From Niameybacter massiliensis (GTDB lineage: Bacteria; Bacillota; Clostridia; Lachnospirales; Cellulosilyticaceae), in contig NZ_LN875035.1 in NCBI RefSeq assembly GCF_001282685.1, positions 3,104,411 through 3,168,410 of the forward strand: a stretch of 64,000 bases of DNA. The letters are read 5' to 3'. How positions within the stretch are numbered: position 1 is the first letter of the stretch; the number at the start of each line of letters is the position of its first letter. The notes beneath the pieces were generated by a model. That model made no database searches. It was not told the DNA's origin and was given only the letters and a program-made list of their open reading frames with translations. Position numbers and translations under genes: made by a program. Below are positions 42,574 to 50,719 of this stretch, one piece after another.

Positions 42574-43109
42574 TATCCTACCTCCTTTAAAAATTCCTTT
42601 AATTTTCTCTTTGCGCGTTGTAATCTTTTTCTTACATTCTCTTCTGATAAACCTAATAAATTTGCTATTTGTTTATCTGTATAATGATGACTATATTTCA
42701 ATAATATAATTTCTGAGTAATGATGTGGTAAGGATAAGATTGCAGCTGTTAGTGGATTTTCTACTTTATCGATAACCTCTTGCTCAACAGTCGTACCCCT
42801 ATGCTCTATTAATGTTTCTTCATTAATTTGAACTGTATTTTCTCTTTTTCTCTTTCTATATAAATCAATAGCTGTATGCTTGACTACTATAACGATAAAT
42901 CCTTTTGTTTTAGGACACTCTACATTATTAATTTTATTTAAATGCTTCATTATTTTTATAAATGACTTATGTACTGCATCTTCTGCTAAGTATTCATCAT
43001 TTAAAATATCATTGGCTATATGAAACATAAGCTGCCTATAATTAAAATAAATTTTTTCAAACTTACTTTTCTCTTCTTCCGTATCTAGCATCATTAGATA
43101 AATGAACAT
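42573..43109 (-). CDS. ECF-type RNA polymerase sigma factor
   Basis: 178 residues. Region 2 (about 15-80) includes YNYRQLMFHIANDILN-type sequence with DEYLAEDAVHKSFIKIMKHL. Region 4 (about 120-172) has ILSLPHHYSEIILLKYSHHY and IANLLGLSEENVRKRLQRAK. RBS GGGGGC. It is the first gene of an operon with the anti-sigma factor, a small peptide and a lipoprotein. Confidence 0.92.
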   Translation of the reverse strand: MFIYLMMLDTEEEKSKFEKIYFNYRQLMFHIANDILNDEYLAEDAVHKSFIKIMKHLNKINNVECPKTKGFIVIVVKHTAIDLYRKRKRENTVQINEETLIEHRGTTVEQEVIDKVENPLTAAILSLPHHYSEIILLKYSHHYTDKQIANLLGLSEENVRKRLQRAKRKLKEFLKEVG

Positions 43110-43152
43110 TTTCTAGCCCCCAACTTTTTTTACAAATTTCTACTCTACTTTT

Positions 43153-43182
43153 ATTATACTATTTCAATAACCTTATTGTAAA
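43153..43182 (-). promoter_or_regulatory. Sigma-A promoter of the ECF sigma operon
   Basis: Minus-strand TTTACA (43177-43182), 18-bp spacer, TATAAT (43153-43158), about 45 bp upstream of the start codon. Confidence 0.75.
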
Positions 43183-43418
43183 AATAGAATGCCCTATATC
43201 TATATCTACATCTAACGTAAGTAAAGGCATCTTATAAGAAATCAACTATTAGTAGGATATATAGCTATAGTTCAATATTTTTCCTAGGAAAGGTAATAGG
43301 ATCTATGGTATTTTAAATAGGTGTTGTACTTCATACAAAGTTTGATAAAAAGTACAAATAAAAATAACGTAAACTACTTAATCATTAAATTATTTATAAT
43401 AAAATAGGAGGACATATT
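43183..43418. other. Intergenic region between divergent sigma and HAD genes
   Basis: AT-rich, with no convincing ORF. It holds the inverted repeat GTACTT...AAGTAC near 43326-43354 and an AGGAGG RBS for the HAD gene. No promoter for the HAD gene is clear. Confidence 0.4.
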
Positions 43419-44111
43419 ATGAAATATGAAGTTATATTATTTGATGCAGATGAAACCTTATATGATTTCAAAAAATCTGAAAGAGAAGCATTTAAAAATA
43501 CAATGTTTAAGTTTAATATAGACTATAATGAGGATTATCATCTAAAAATTTATAAAGAAATAAATACAGCTCTATGGAAAGAATTTGAACAAGGACTTAT
43601 TACCCAAGAAAAATTAAAAATAGAAAGATTTAAAAGATTATCAGACCAATTAGATGTAAGTTTTGATGCGCCTAAGTTTGCAAAATTATATATGGAATAT
43701 TTATCGGATGCATCCTTTTTATATGATGATAGTATGGAGCTTATAGAAACGCTAAATAAGTCCTACAGACTTGCTATAGTCACTAATGGCCTTACCTTAG
43801 TCCAAGATAAAAGGATCAGAAAATCTATTCTAGCAAAATATTTTGAAACTGTAGTAATCTCTGAAGAAATATTAATCTCAAAACCTGATCCTAAAATTTT
43901 TGAACATACTTTAAAACATATGAATTTCTCTGATAAAAGTAAAGTCTTAATCGTAGGAGATAGTTTAAGTTCTGATATACAAGGTGGAATAAACTTTGGT
44001 ATAGATACCTGTTGGTATAACCCTAATAAGATTGTAAATAATACTTCAATCACACCTACTTATGAGATTTCTAATTTTGATGAGCTTAAGTCTCTGCTAC
44101 TTCATGCATAA
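43419..44111 (+). CDS. HAD-superfamily 5'-nucleotidase (YjjG family)
   Basis: 230 residues. Motif I FDADETLYDF (D9, D11), motif II IVTNGL, motif III KPDPKIF and motif IV VGDSLSSDIQGG; an alpha-helical cap (about 18-90) with WKEFEQGLITQEKLKIERF marks the YjjG/YfnB noncanonical pyrimidine nucleotidase group. It dephosphorylates nucleoside monophosphates. RBS AGGAGG. Monocistronic, ending at a terminator. Confidence 0.9.
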   Translation: MKYEVILFDADETLYDFKKSEREAFKNTMFKFNIDYNEDYHLKIYKEINTALWKEFEQGLITQEKLKIERFKRLSDQLDVSFDAPKFAKLYMEYLSDASFLYDDSMELIETLNKSYRLAIVTNGLTLVQDKRIRKSILAKYFETVVISEEILISKPDPKIFEHTLKHMNFSDKSKVLIVGDSLSSDIQGGINFGIDTCWYNPNKIVNNTSITPTYEISNFDELKSLLLHA

Positions 44112-44183
44112 AAATGCTCCTGTAATTTTCAAAATAAACTAGACTCTCAATGTTCCTATATCTTGAATCGCCCATTTTTCTTG

Positions 44184-44231
44184 AAATAAATAAGGCTGGT
44201 AGCCCTAACTCATGCCACCAGCCTATTTATT
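44184..44231. terminator. Terminator after the HAD gene
   Basis: AAATAAATAAGGCTGGT and ACCAGCCTATTTATT form a strong stem with inner GC pairs. It serves the HAD gene and the convergent GH3 remnant. Confidence 0.85.
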
Positions 44232-44239
44232 CTACGTCA

Positions 44240-44651
44240 TTAATACATATTCGTTCCATTTACAAGTGCATAACAAATATTATGCATTGCATTTTTTAGT
44301 CCATACCCTATTCCAATAGAATCTTTTTTATAGGAATCTTTTAATGTTTTCTCTGAAGCTAATAATCCCATTTCTAACATTAAATCATTCCCATTTTTCG
44401 CTGCTAAGCCAGCATCTATTCAAGATCCGAGACATGCATCCGTTGAAACAACACCTCTAAATCCCCATTCCTCACGTAATAAATCCTGTAGTAATTCAGA
44501 AGAATCTCCACACCATTTACTTCCTAAGAATGAGAAAATAAATTTCTCTCATTGCTTGTTCATTTCCCCAAAGGATAATACTACCTCTCGCATTTAATTC
44601 CACATCCTTACATACAAAATGCTTCATAAAAGCAATGAGCCATTTCCCTAA
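44240..44651 (-). pseudogene. Glycoside hydrolase family 3 (beta-glucosidase) remnant
   Basis: The minus strand reads KHFVCKDVELNARGS, then WGNEQAMREIY, a frame break near 44545, SFLGSKWCGDSSELL, LLREEWGFRGVVSTDACLGS, an in-frame TGA where a sense codon is expected, IDAGLAAKNGNDLMLEMGLL and a natural C-terminus at TNMY. This matches the catalytic-domain end and following region of GH3 enzymes, including the GVVSTD nucleophile motif. The N-terminal half is gone. Frameshift, stop and truncation make it non-functional. Confidence 0.85.
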
Positions 44652-44680
44652 ATATCAATATCATAATACCTTTTTAATCT

Positions 44681-46087
44681 TTAAGCTACTTTACTTAATT
44701 TACTTTCCTCTTTATCTTCTAGTGCATTTATTTGCTTCCACTTCATGCTCATTAATATCATAGTTAATATAAATGCTAATATATCCGCTATAGGTGCTGC
44801 GTAAATTGCTCCTTTTATTCCAATTACTATTGGTAATATAAATAGCCCTGGTAAATAGAAAATGATTTGTCTTGAAAGCGATAGTATGCCTGATTGCATT
44901 GGTTGCCCTATAGCTTGGAAGAATATTACACAAACAATTTGGATAGCATTTAATATACATCCTGCTAAGAAAATACGGAAGTACATAACTCCGAATTCAT
45001 TATACATTGCATCCCCTGCTCCAAATAAATTAACGATTTGTTGAGGGAAAAATTCAAAGCAGATTAATCCTAAAGTAGATACAATAACTGCTCCTGTTAA
45101 AGCTATTTTAACCGTTTCTTTTACACGGCCCATTTTTTTAGCTCCATAGTTAAATCCTAATATTGGTTGAGCACCAACAGCTATCCCTAATAATACAGAC
45201 AGCATAATTTGATTCACTTTAGTTACAATTCCAAATATGGATAAAGGAATTTCGCTACCATATACAGATGCCGCTCCATATTTTGTTAACACATTATTTG
45301 TAGCAATAGCTACTATAGCAATAGCCGCTTGTGTTATAAAACTAGATATGCCATATGTTAAAGTAGTTTTACAAATTCTAAAGTTAGGCTTTAAAAACTT
45401 AAATTTAAATTTAATATTATTGAATTTCTTAATATATAAGATACCAAGTATTGTACTAACAAGCTGACCAATAATCGTTGCATAAGCTGCACCTTTTACA
45501 CCCATGTCCAATGTAAAAATAAATATAGGATCAAGTACTGTATTAATTAGAGCACCGCATAGCATAGAAATCATTGCAAACTTAGGATTTCCATCTCCAC
45601 GTATAATCGAATTAAATCCAGTACTAAACATAGCAACAGGTAGTCCAATAGCTATAATTCTTGTATAATCCATTGCATATGGCATAACAGCTTCTGTTGC
45701 ACCAAACATTCCTAAAATTTGTTTTAGGAATAGACTGCTAATAAGAGCAAGTACAATACCTGAAGCAGCAAACATCGTTATGGCATTTCCTACAATAAGT
45801 TCTGTGCTCTTAGTATCTTTCTCGCCTATCTTTAAACTAAAGAAGGCTCCAGCCCCATCTCCTATCATCAATGCAATCGCAAGTGCAATAACTGTCAATG
45901 GGAAAGCTACGCTCGTTGCTGCCGTTCCAAAATAGCCAACTCCCTGACCGATGAAGATTTGATCCACTATATTATATAATGCACTTACAAGCAGCGATAT
46001 AATACACGGTATTGAAAACTTTAGCATAAGTTTTTTTACAGGTTCACTAGCTAACTGCTGTGAAATTTTATTTTCTACTTTGCTCAT
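44681..46087 (-). CDS. MATE-family multidrug/Na+ efflux transporter
   Basis: 468 residues with twelve hydrophobic segments. Start region KLMLKFSIPCIISLLVSALY, NIVDQIFIGQGVGYFG and later SPGFNSIIRGDGNPKFAMIS-type and GAQPILGFNYGAKK motifs are typical of MATE exporters (NorM/MepA group). RBS AGAGGA. It exports cationic drugs or metabolites in exchange for Na+ or H+. The divergent MarR gene and the operator at 46172-46215 indicate repression until a ligand is present. Confidence 0.92.
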   Translation of the reverse strand: MSKVENKISQQLASEPVKKLMLKFSIPCIISLLVSALYNIVDQIFIGQGVGYFGTAATSVAFPLTVIALAIALMIGDGAGAFFSLKIGEKDTKSTELIVGNAITMFAASGIVLALISSLFLKQILGMFGATEAVMPYAMDYTRIIAIGLPVAMFSTGFNSIIRGDGNPKFAMISMLCGALINTVLDPIFIFTLDMGVKGAAYATIIGQLVSTILGILYIKKFNNIKFKFKFLKPNFRICKTTLTYGISSFITQAAIAIVAIATNNVLTKYGAASVYGSEIPLSIFGIVTKVNQIMLSVLLGIAVGAQPILGFNYGAKKMGRVKETVKIALTGAVIVSTLGLICFEFFPQQIVNLFGAGDAMYNEFGVMYFRIFLAGCILNAIQIVCVIFFQAIGQPMQSGILSLSRQIIFYLPGLFILPIVIGIKGAIYAAPIADILAFILTMILMSMKWKQINALEDKEESKLSKVA

Positions 46088-46171
46088 CTTTATTTCCTCT
46101 TTTTCTTTTTGAACTTTAGTGGCTTCTCATTCCATTTAACCTTATTATTTAATTTTTACATTGTAAACCTG

Positions 46172-46215
46172 GTTAACATTATTCATAATATCATCACAAC
46201 ATTAATAATGTCAAC
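46172..46215 (-). promoter_or_regulatory. MATE promoter inside a MarR-type inverted repeat
   Basis: Minus-strand TTGACA (46209-46214), 18-bp spacer, TATTAT (46185-46190). The arms 46172-46183 and 46204-46215 are inverted (GTTAACATTATT / AATAATGTCAAC, 11 of 12 matches), so they bracket the whole promoter. A regulator bound here would block RNA polymerase. Confidence 0.75.
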
Positions 46216-46309
46216 TTAATTTACACCAACATTTACTTATAACTTAAAATGGATATAATAAAGATATAGTAAACTAGGTCTAAACTTAATAATATAAAAG
46301 GAGTTCCCT

Positions 46310-46741
46310 ATGCAATCATATTTTGAAAATTTAAACATCATTGACTTGATAAGTGAAAAGCATGCCCAACTTCGTAAAATGGTAAGAGATACTTGGGTAG
46401 AACAAGGAAATCACTATTTAACAGATACAGAATCTTACATCCTGGCTCTAGTAGAAAGAAGTCCTATGACTGTGGCACAACTAGCGCGAATTATTGACAT
46501 CTCACGTCAAGGTGCTCATAAGTGTGTGCAAGGCCTGATCTCTAAGGGCTACATTAAATCAGAAATCCTAGAAGGTAACTGTAAAAATAAAGTCCTTACA
46601 CTAACTCAAAAAGGAATACTATTCCGCCAAGAAACACTCACTATAAAAGAAAAGTTTGAGCAAGATATAAAGACATCTATAGGTGAAGAACATTTCAATC
46701 TAGTAAAACAAACCCTTCAGAAAACATGGTTTCCAGAATAA
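46310..46741 (+). CDS. MarR-family regulator of the MATE pump
   Basis: 143 residues with AAAGGAG upstream. A winged HTH (about 35-100) contains VAQLARIIDISRQGAHKCVQ, LISKGYIKSE and the wing NCKNKVLTLTQKG. Divergent from the MATE gene, with an inverted repeat over the MATE promoter. Confidence 0.88.
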   Translation: MQSYFENLNIIDLISEKHAQLRKMVRDTWVEQGNHYLTDTESYILALVERSPMTVAQLARIIDISRQGAHKCVQGLISKGYIKSEILEGNCKNKVLTLTQKGILFRQETLTIKEKFEQDIKTSIGEEHFNLVKQTLQKTWFPE

Positions 46742-46763
46742 TTCATTTCACTTTTACACAAAT

Positions 46764-46823
46764 AAAAAGCTTTTTCTTGGTTTGAATTAGATAGTGATCA
46801 TCCAAACTAAGAAAAAGCTTTTT
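46764..46823 (+). terminator. Terminator of the MarR gene
   Basis: AAAAAGCTTTTTCTTGGTTT pairs with AAACTAAGAAAAAGCTTTTT (near perfect) about 20 bp after the stop, with a U-tract. Confidence 0.88.
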
Positions 46824-46984
46824 AACAAGATTATTTATATCTTAGGTATTTAATTATTGATATAAGATATATTTTTTTTAATATTTATATCTTATGTTGG
46901 TTAATTCCTTTTCTTTATAGAATCATATATTAATGCCAATGAACCATTAATTTCAAGTATAGTATTTAAAATTGAAATTAAAAA

Positions 46985-47275
46985 TTACTCTAAATCTAAT
47001 CGTTCTCTCCAGTAGTCTAAAAACATATCTTCATTAAATTTGACTACTTCTTGCTGCTGATTCATTATCCTACAGAATTTACTCCATTTATCTCCCTCTT
47101 CATTAAGTACACTGATAATGGCTTCATCCTCAACTGCATTCCTAGATTTGACAAGCTCAGCTGTATCATCTAAAAAAGCTAAAAATACACTAGAACAGAT
47201 GTCTTTGAGCTGTGCTTCATCAGTCGCTTCATTAATTTGCGGTAAATATTGATTAATATAATCTTGAGCTTTCAT
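46985..47275 (-). CDS. Small hypothetical acidic protein
   Basis: 96 residues, helical and acidic (MKAQDYINQYLPQINEATDE, LVKSRNAVEDEAIISVLNEE, FNEDMFLDYWRERLDLE). No recognised motif, signal or membrane segment. RBS AAAGGAAG. Monocistronic; no role can be assigned. Confidence 0.65.
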   Translation of the reverse strand: MKAQDYINQYLPQINEATDEAQLKDICSSVFLAFLDDTAELVKSRNAVEDEAIISVLNEEGDKWSKFCRIMNQQQEVVKFNEDMFLDYWRERLDLE

Positions 47276-47494
47276 CTTTTTACTTCCTTTATCTGAAAAA
47301 TTCTTTCATCAAGACTGTAAGGTATCATTAATCTTTCACACTTAGTCTCTTATTAAATATGCCACAAAACACTCATAATTATTAGGATATTGTTTTCGAT
47401 CTACTTTCTATCTTCTGTCTTATATTCATTGGTTTAAAAAACATAGCATTTTTTATAGTAAGGTTCTCCGTAACGTACTCTACAGAGCACATTT
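47276..47494. other. Intergenic stretch without a clear feature
   Basis: AT-rich DNA upstream of the small acidic gene. I see no supported ORF, RNA motif or terminator. Confidence 0.4.
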
Positions 47495-47720
47495 TTATTT
47501 TAATATTAGTCTACCTCTTCCATTTTTACATATTTCTGCCCAAATTAGAATATTAACTATTGGTGTAATTCTTCTAAACACACTCTCTCCTATGGATTTA
47601 TCATAAACTTCTTTTGCAATATATCCTTCTATTGAATTTGTAGGTAGTTTTCCTTTGCATGACTTCATTCACTATTTCAAATGGTATTGGCTCTCCCTCT
47701 GCTTTCAAAGTAACAGTTGT
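47495..47720 (-). pseudogene. Frameshifted remnant of an unidentified gene
   Basis: One frame reads VTLKAEGEPIPFEIVNEVMQ and breaks near 47640; another continues EGYIAKEVYDKSIGES, VFRRITPIVNILIWAEICKN and GRGRLILK to a stop. Both halves look coding and join with a one-base shift, but there is no start codon or RBS. I do not recognise the family. Confidence 0.55.
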
Positions 47721-47871
47721 TTACGAAAATTTATTGGTATTCTTATAATTTTATAAACCTTGTTATTTCTAAAAACTATTTGTTTTAAGTATTTTTTAAC
47801 AAATAGTTTTCTAACTCATAATACTACTATTAATTTTAAATCTACTTATCTTCATTTCATGACAAATCACT
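47721..47871. other. AT-rich spacer upstream of the MerR gene
   Basis: Very AT-rich with an AAAACTATTTG...CAAATAGTTTT inverted repeat at about 47771-47808 that could be a weak terminator for the remnant. Nothing else is supported. Confidence 0.35.
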
Positions 47872-47900
47872 TTTATAAACTCTATAAGATAAGTTATAAT
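47872..47900 (+). promoter_or_regulatory. Promoter of the MerR gene
   Basis: TTTATA (47872-47877), 17-bp spacer, TATAAT (47895-47900) on the plus strand, 36 bp upstream of the start. Confidence 0.55.
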
Positions 47901-47936
47901 GATTAAAATTAATATTAACTATGAGGAGTACATTTT

Positions 47937-48287
47937 ATGGAATATAAAATAAAAGAAGTCTCTGAAATAACTAATATATCTCAATCAAAAATAAGATATT
48001 ATGAAAAAGAAGGATTATTACCTGGATTTAAGCGAGATAAAAATAATATAAGAGTATTTTCAAAAAAAGATATAGAACTACTAAATTTAATTCGGTGTTT
48101 AAGAAATATAGGAATGTCAGTCAAAGAAATTCGTACTAATTTAGATATTCTATCAGATAGTAGAAATAATCAATTAGCAATAAATATTTTAATGGAACAT
48201 CGAAGCAAATTAGAAAAACAAAGAAAAATACTAAAAAGCTATATCGAGAAAATAAATTTAAACCTTGAAAGTAGACAAAATAATTAG
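47937..48287 (+). CDS. MerR-family transcriptional regulator
   Basis: 116 residues. The HTH MEYKIKEVSEITNISQSKIR and YYEKEGLLPGFKRDKNNIRV is canonical, followed by the dimerisation helix (LIRCLRNIGMSVKEIRTNLD). No cysteine pair for metal binding is present, so it likely senses an organic molecule or redox state. It precedes the ferredoxin-nitroreductase gene, whose promoter has MerR architecture. Confidence 0.92.
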   Translation: MEYKIKEVSEITNISQSKIRYYEKEGLLPGFKRDKNNIRVFSKKDIELLNLIRCLRNIGMSVKEIRTNLDILSDSRNNQLAINILMEHRSKLEKQRKILKSYIEKINLNLESRQNN

Positions 48288-48310
48288 TATAGATTTTCCT
48301 TTTAAAATAC

Positions 48311-48341
48311 TTGACTTAAACTATAGTTTAATAACTATAAT
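48311..48341 (+). promoter_or_regulatory. MerR-type promoter with 19-bp spacer and central dyad
   Basis: TTGACT (48311-48316), a 19-bp spacer, TATAAT (48336-48341). The spacer contains the perfect palindrome TAAACTATAGTTTA (48317-48330). An over-long spacer with a central dyad is the hallmark of promoters activated by MerR-family DNA distortion. It drives the nitroreductase gene. Confidence 0.88.
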
Positions 48342-48376
48342 TATAAACACCAAGATATATAAGGAGGTATTTTATA

Positions 48377-49201
48377 ATGATTGTAAATACTGATAAGTGT
48401 ATAGGTTGCACTTTATGCAAACAAGATTGTCCAGTAAATGATATAGAAATGATTGATGGAAAGTCTCATGTAAAAAATAAAACTTGTGTAAAGTGTGGAC
48501 ATTGTATTGCAATTTGCCCTGTAAGGGCTATATCATGTGATGATGAAAAAGATTATTCAATGAGTGAAGTAAAAGAATACAACATTGAAGAATTTTCAGT
48601 AAATCCAGATGTGTTAATGAATTTTATGAAATTTAGAAGAAGTGTTAGGTTATTTTCAAACAAAGATATTGAAGAAGAAAAGATAGATAAAATACTTGAA
48701 GCAGGCAAATTTACTCAAACTAGTGGAAATTTACAAGATGTTTCATATGTGGTTGTAGAAGATAAAATACAAGATCTTAGAAAAATAGTGCTACAGACTT
48801 TAAATAACCAAGCTGATAATTTGTTGAATGATGAAACTACGACTCCCCAAATTAGGATGTATGCTAATATGTGGAAAGCTATGTATAAAAACTTTGTAGA
48901 GAATCCTGATGGAGAAGATAAACTATTCTCTAAGGCTCCTCTATTGATAGTAGTAAAATCAAAAAACATTGTAAATGGAGCTTTAGCAGCATCAAAAATG
49001 GAACTTATGATAAATGCTTTAGGACTTGGAACATATTTTAGTGGATTCTTATCAAGGGCTGCAAACTTTAATCCTGAAATAGGTAAGTTTTTACAAATAG
49101 ATGATAGTGAAGAATTAGTTGCATGTATGGTGATTGGTTACCCAAAAGTACATTATAAAAGAACTGTCCCAAGAAAAGATGTACACATAACTAGATTATA
49201 A
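48377..49201 (+). CDS. Ferredoxin-nitroreductase fusion protein
   Basis: 274 residues. Two 4Fe-4S clusters sit at the N-terminus: CIGCTLCKQDCP (9-20) and CVKCGHCIAICP (about 38-49). A nitroreductase FMN domain follows (about 75-270) with FRRSVRLFSNKDIEEEKI, ASKMELMINALGLGTYFSGF and VIGYPKVHYKRTVPRKD. It can transfer electrons from ferredoxin to an FMN-bound substrate such as a nitro-compound or quinone. RBS AAGGAGG. It is the probable target of the adjacent MerR regulator. Confidence 0.92.
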   Translation: MIVNTDKCIGCTLCKQDCPVNDIEMIDGKSHVKNKTCVKCGHCIAICPVRAISCDDEKDYSMSEVKEYNIEEFSVNPDVLMNFMKFRRSVRLFSNKDIEEEKIDKILEAGKFTQTSGNLQDVSYVVVEDKIQDLRKIVLQTLNNQADNLLNDETTTPQIRMYANMWKAMYKNFVENPDGEDKLFSKAPLLIVVKSKNIVNGALAASKMELMINALGLGTYFSGFLSRAANFNPEIGKFLQIDDSEELVACMVIGYPKVHYKRTVPRKDVHITRL

Positions 49202-49259
49202 TTTAAAAATCTTAAAATTGTATGCAAATACTAAATCATCGTAAATATATTGTTGTATT

Positions 49260-49270
49260 AACTATAGTTT
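49260..49270. promoter_or_regulatory. Second copy of the MerR dyad, downstream of the nitroreductase
   Basis: AACTATAGTTT repeats the core of the operator at 48317-48330; nearby (about 49327-49341) AGTTTAACTATAAT resembles the -10 side of the same promoter. No gene on the plus strand follows directly. Confidence 0.4.
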
Positions 49271-49409
49271 AGTATTTAGTTCAGTTAAATTACATATAAT
49301 TTTGGATAAAACATACTTATTTACAGTTTAACTATAATTAATTTATTAAAGGGCTTTCTATTTGATTAAATTTTAAATGAAAAAAAATGTTATGTTATCA
49401 TTATCCTTT

Positions 49410-49453
49410 TAAATAAAAACTTATATTCTAATTAGAATATAAGTTTTTATTTA
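49410..49453. terminator. 44-bp perfect palindrome, terminator
   Basis: A continuous perfect inverted repeat centred at 49431/49432, with A/T-rich arms. It probably ends the MerR-nitroreductase transcript. Confidence 0.8.
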
Positions 49454-49589
49454 TGAAACCGTGCTCCTTTACTTGTGATACGATTCCCCTTCTATTAGCA
49501 TCTGCTACCCTTTTCTCCTCAAATCCTTATTTAAAATGTAATGATAAAAGATAGTACTCTTCAAAGTAGTATCTTCCTTAAACAATTAA

Positions 49590-50000
49590 CTATTTGTTGG
49601 CTTGTAATTCCTTTTTGATTTTGTTAGCAATTTCTTGGGAGTATTCAAATGGTCCTTCTGGATAAGTCCATCCGAAACCATCATTTGAATAACGAGGGAA
49701 TATATGAAGATGAAAATGTCCAAAATCACAAAATTCTCCTCCATTTTGCATTATACTATAACCTTTTATATCGTATATTTTTTTATAAGCTGTTACTATT
49801 TTTTGTGCTAAAACTAACATTTCATTTAGCATATTCAAAGATACTTCTTCAAGTGAATCAACATGTGTTTTAGGTATAATTAACACGTGGCCTTCATTAA
49901 TAGGGTCTATATCCAAAAATGATATAATTGACTCTGTTTCATATATTACCTTACATTCAATCTCTCTATTAATAATTTTACAAAATACACATTCACTCAT
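49590..50000 (-). CDS. HIT-family nucleotide hydrolase
   Basis: 136 residues. N-terminal CVFCKIINREIECKVIYE contains a Cys pair; the histidine triad is HFHLHIF (H95, H97, H99). IIPKTHVDSLEEVS and DIKGYSIMQNGGEF are family features. HIT proteins cleave nucleoside phosphoramidates or dinucleoside polyphosphates. RBS GGGAGC. It is probably transcribed alone. Confidence 0.92.
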   Translation of the reverse strand: MSECVFCKIINREIECKVIYETESIISFLDIDPINEGHVLIIPKTHVDSLEEVSLNMLNEMLVLAQKIVTAYKKIYDIKGYSIMQNGGEFCDFGHFHLHIFPRYSNDGFGWTYPEGPFEYSQEIANKIKKELQANK

Positions 50001-50007
50001 TTTTGCA

Positions 50008-50425
50008 TTGCTCCCTTTATTCCCATTCCTCGGTATTCTGGTGCTCTTTCAAAGCAGACAATAGAAATTGTCTTACCACAAGTTTTTTCTCGTGCAAATT
50101 TAGGTACAAATCCTTCATAACTTTTAATATCCGCTGAATTGCACCATCCTATGGATATATTATCATCAAAAGCTAAATATCCTTGTATTTATTTTATCAG
50201 CAGTTAGCATCTCTATAGCATATTTACGTACGGTTTCTTTTACCCATGTATTTTGAACTCACTTATCATTCTTTCAATTGTTTCTTTATCTTGATTCGGA
50301 GAAGTACAATAGCATTGACCATTAGGATTACTGTCCGTAAATGCAGGATTATCAAAGAAATCTAGGTAATCTAATATTAATTCATGTGTTAAAGATTTAA
50401 TTAAAAAATTCATTGCTTTTTTCAT
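50008..50425 (-). pseudogene. Decayed GNAT-family acetyltransferase gene
   Basis: The first 61 codons (50240-50425) are intact: MNFLIKSLTHELILDYLDFF, then TDSNPNGQCYCTSPNQDKET, ending at a stop. In the next frame the gene continues WVKETVRKYAIEMLTADKI, then after a second frameshift FDDNISIGWCNSADIKSYEG, FVPKFAREKTCGKTISIVCF and RAPEYRGMGI, the GNAT acetyl-CoA loop. It stops short of the C-terminal strand, where the HIT gene begins. At least two frameshifts plus truncation. Confidence 0.8.
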
Positions 50426-50719
50426 AGTATCCCCCCTATAAATACCAATTTGTTATTCGATAAAACATCTATTTCAAACTTCTATCTGATTATATTGAAA
50501 TTTTCACTCTAATTTCTCCACCTCATAAATTTTCTTACGAATAGCAAGTGTAGGTTTGCCAAGCCCTTACCGCCGCAATGGTGACAGTCACCCGATAATT
50601 CAACTACAATTCAAAACCATCATGAATTTTATTTTTATTATGTGATATAACCAATCTTCATACTAGGTACTATCTCTCTCCAACGATTAACTATTTATTT
50701 GAATAAACTAATATATATT
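50426..50719. other. Short intergenic region, possible relic
   Basis: A minus-strand stretch reads SGDCHHCGG without start or RBS; a broken gene is possible but unproven. No RNA motif is seen. Confidence 0.3.

Noticed and set aside
50540-50620. Minus-strand SGDCHHCGG stretch, possible Cys/His metal-binding gene
   Set aside because: No start, no RBS and no continuous frame of useful length; kept only as a possible relic.
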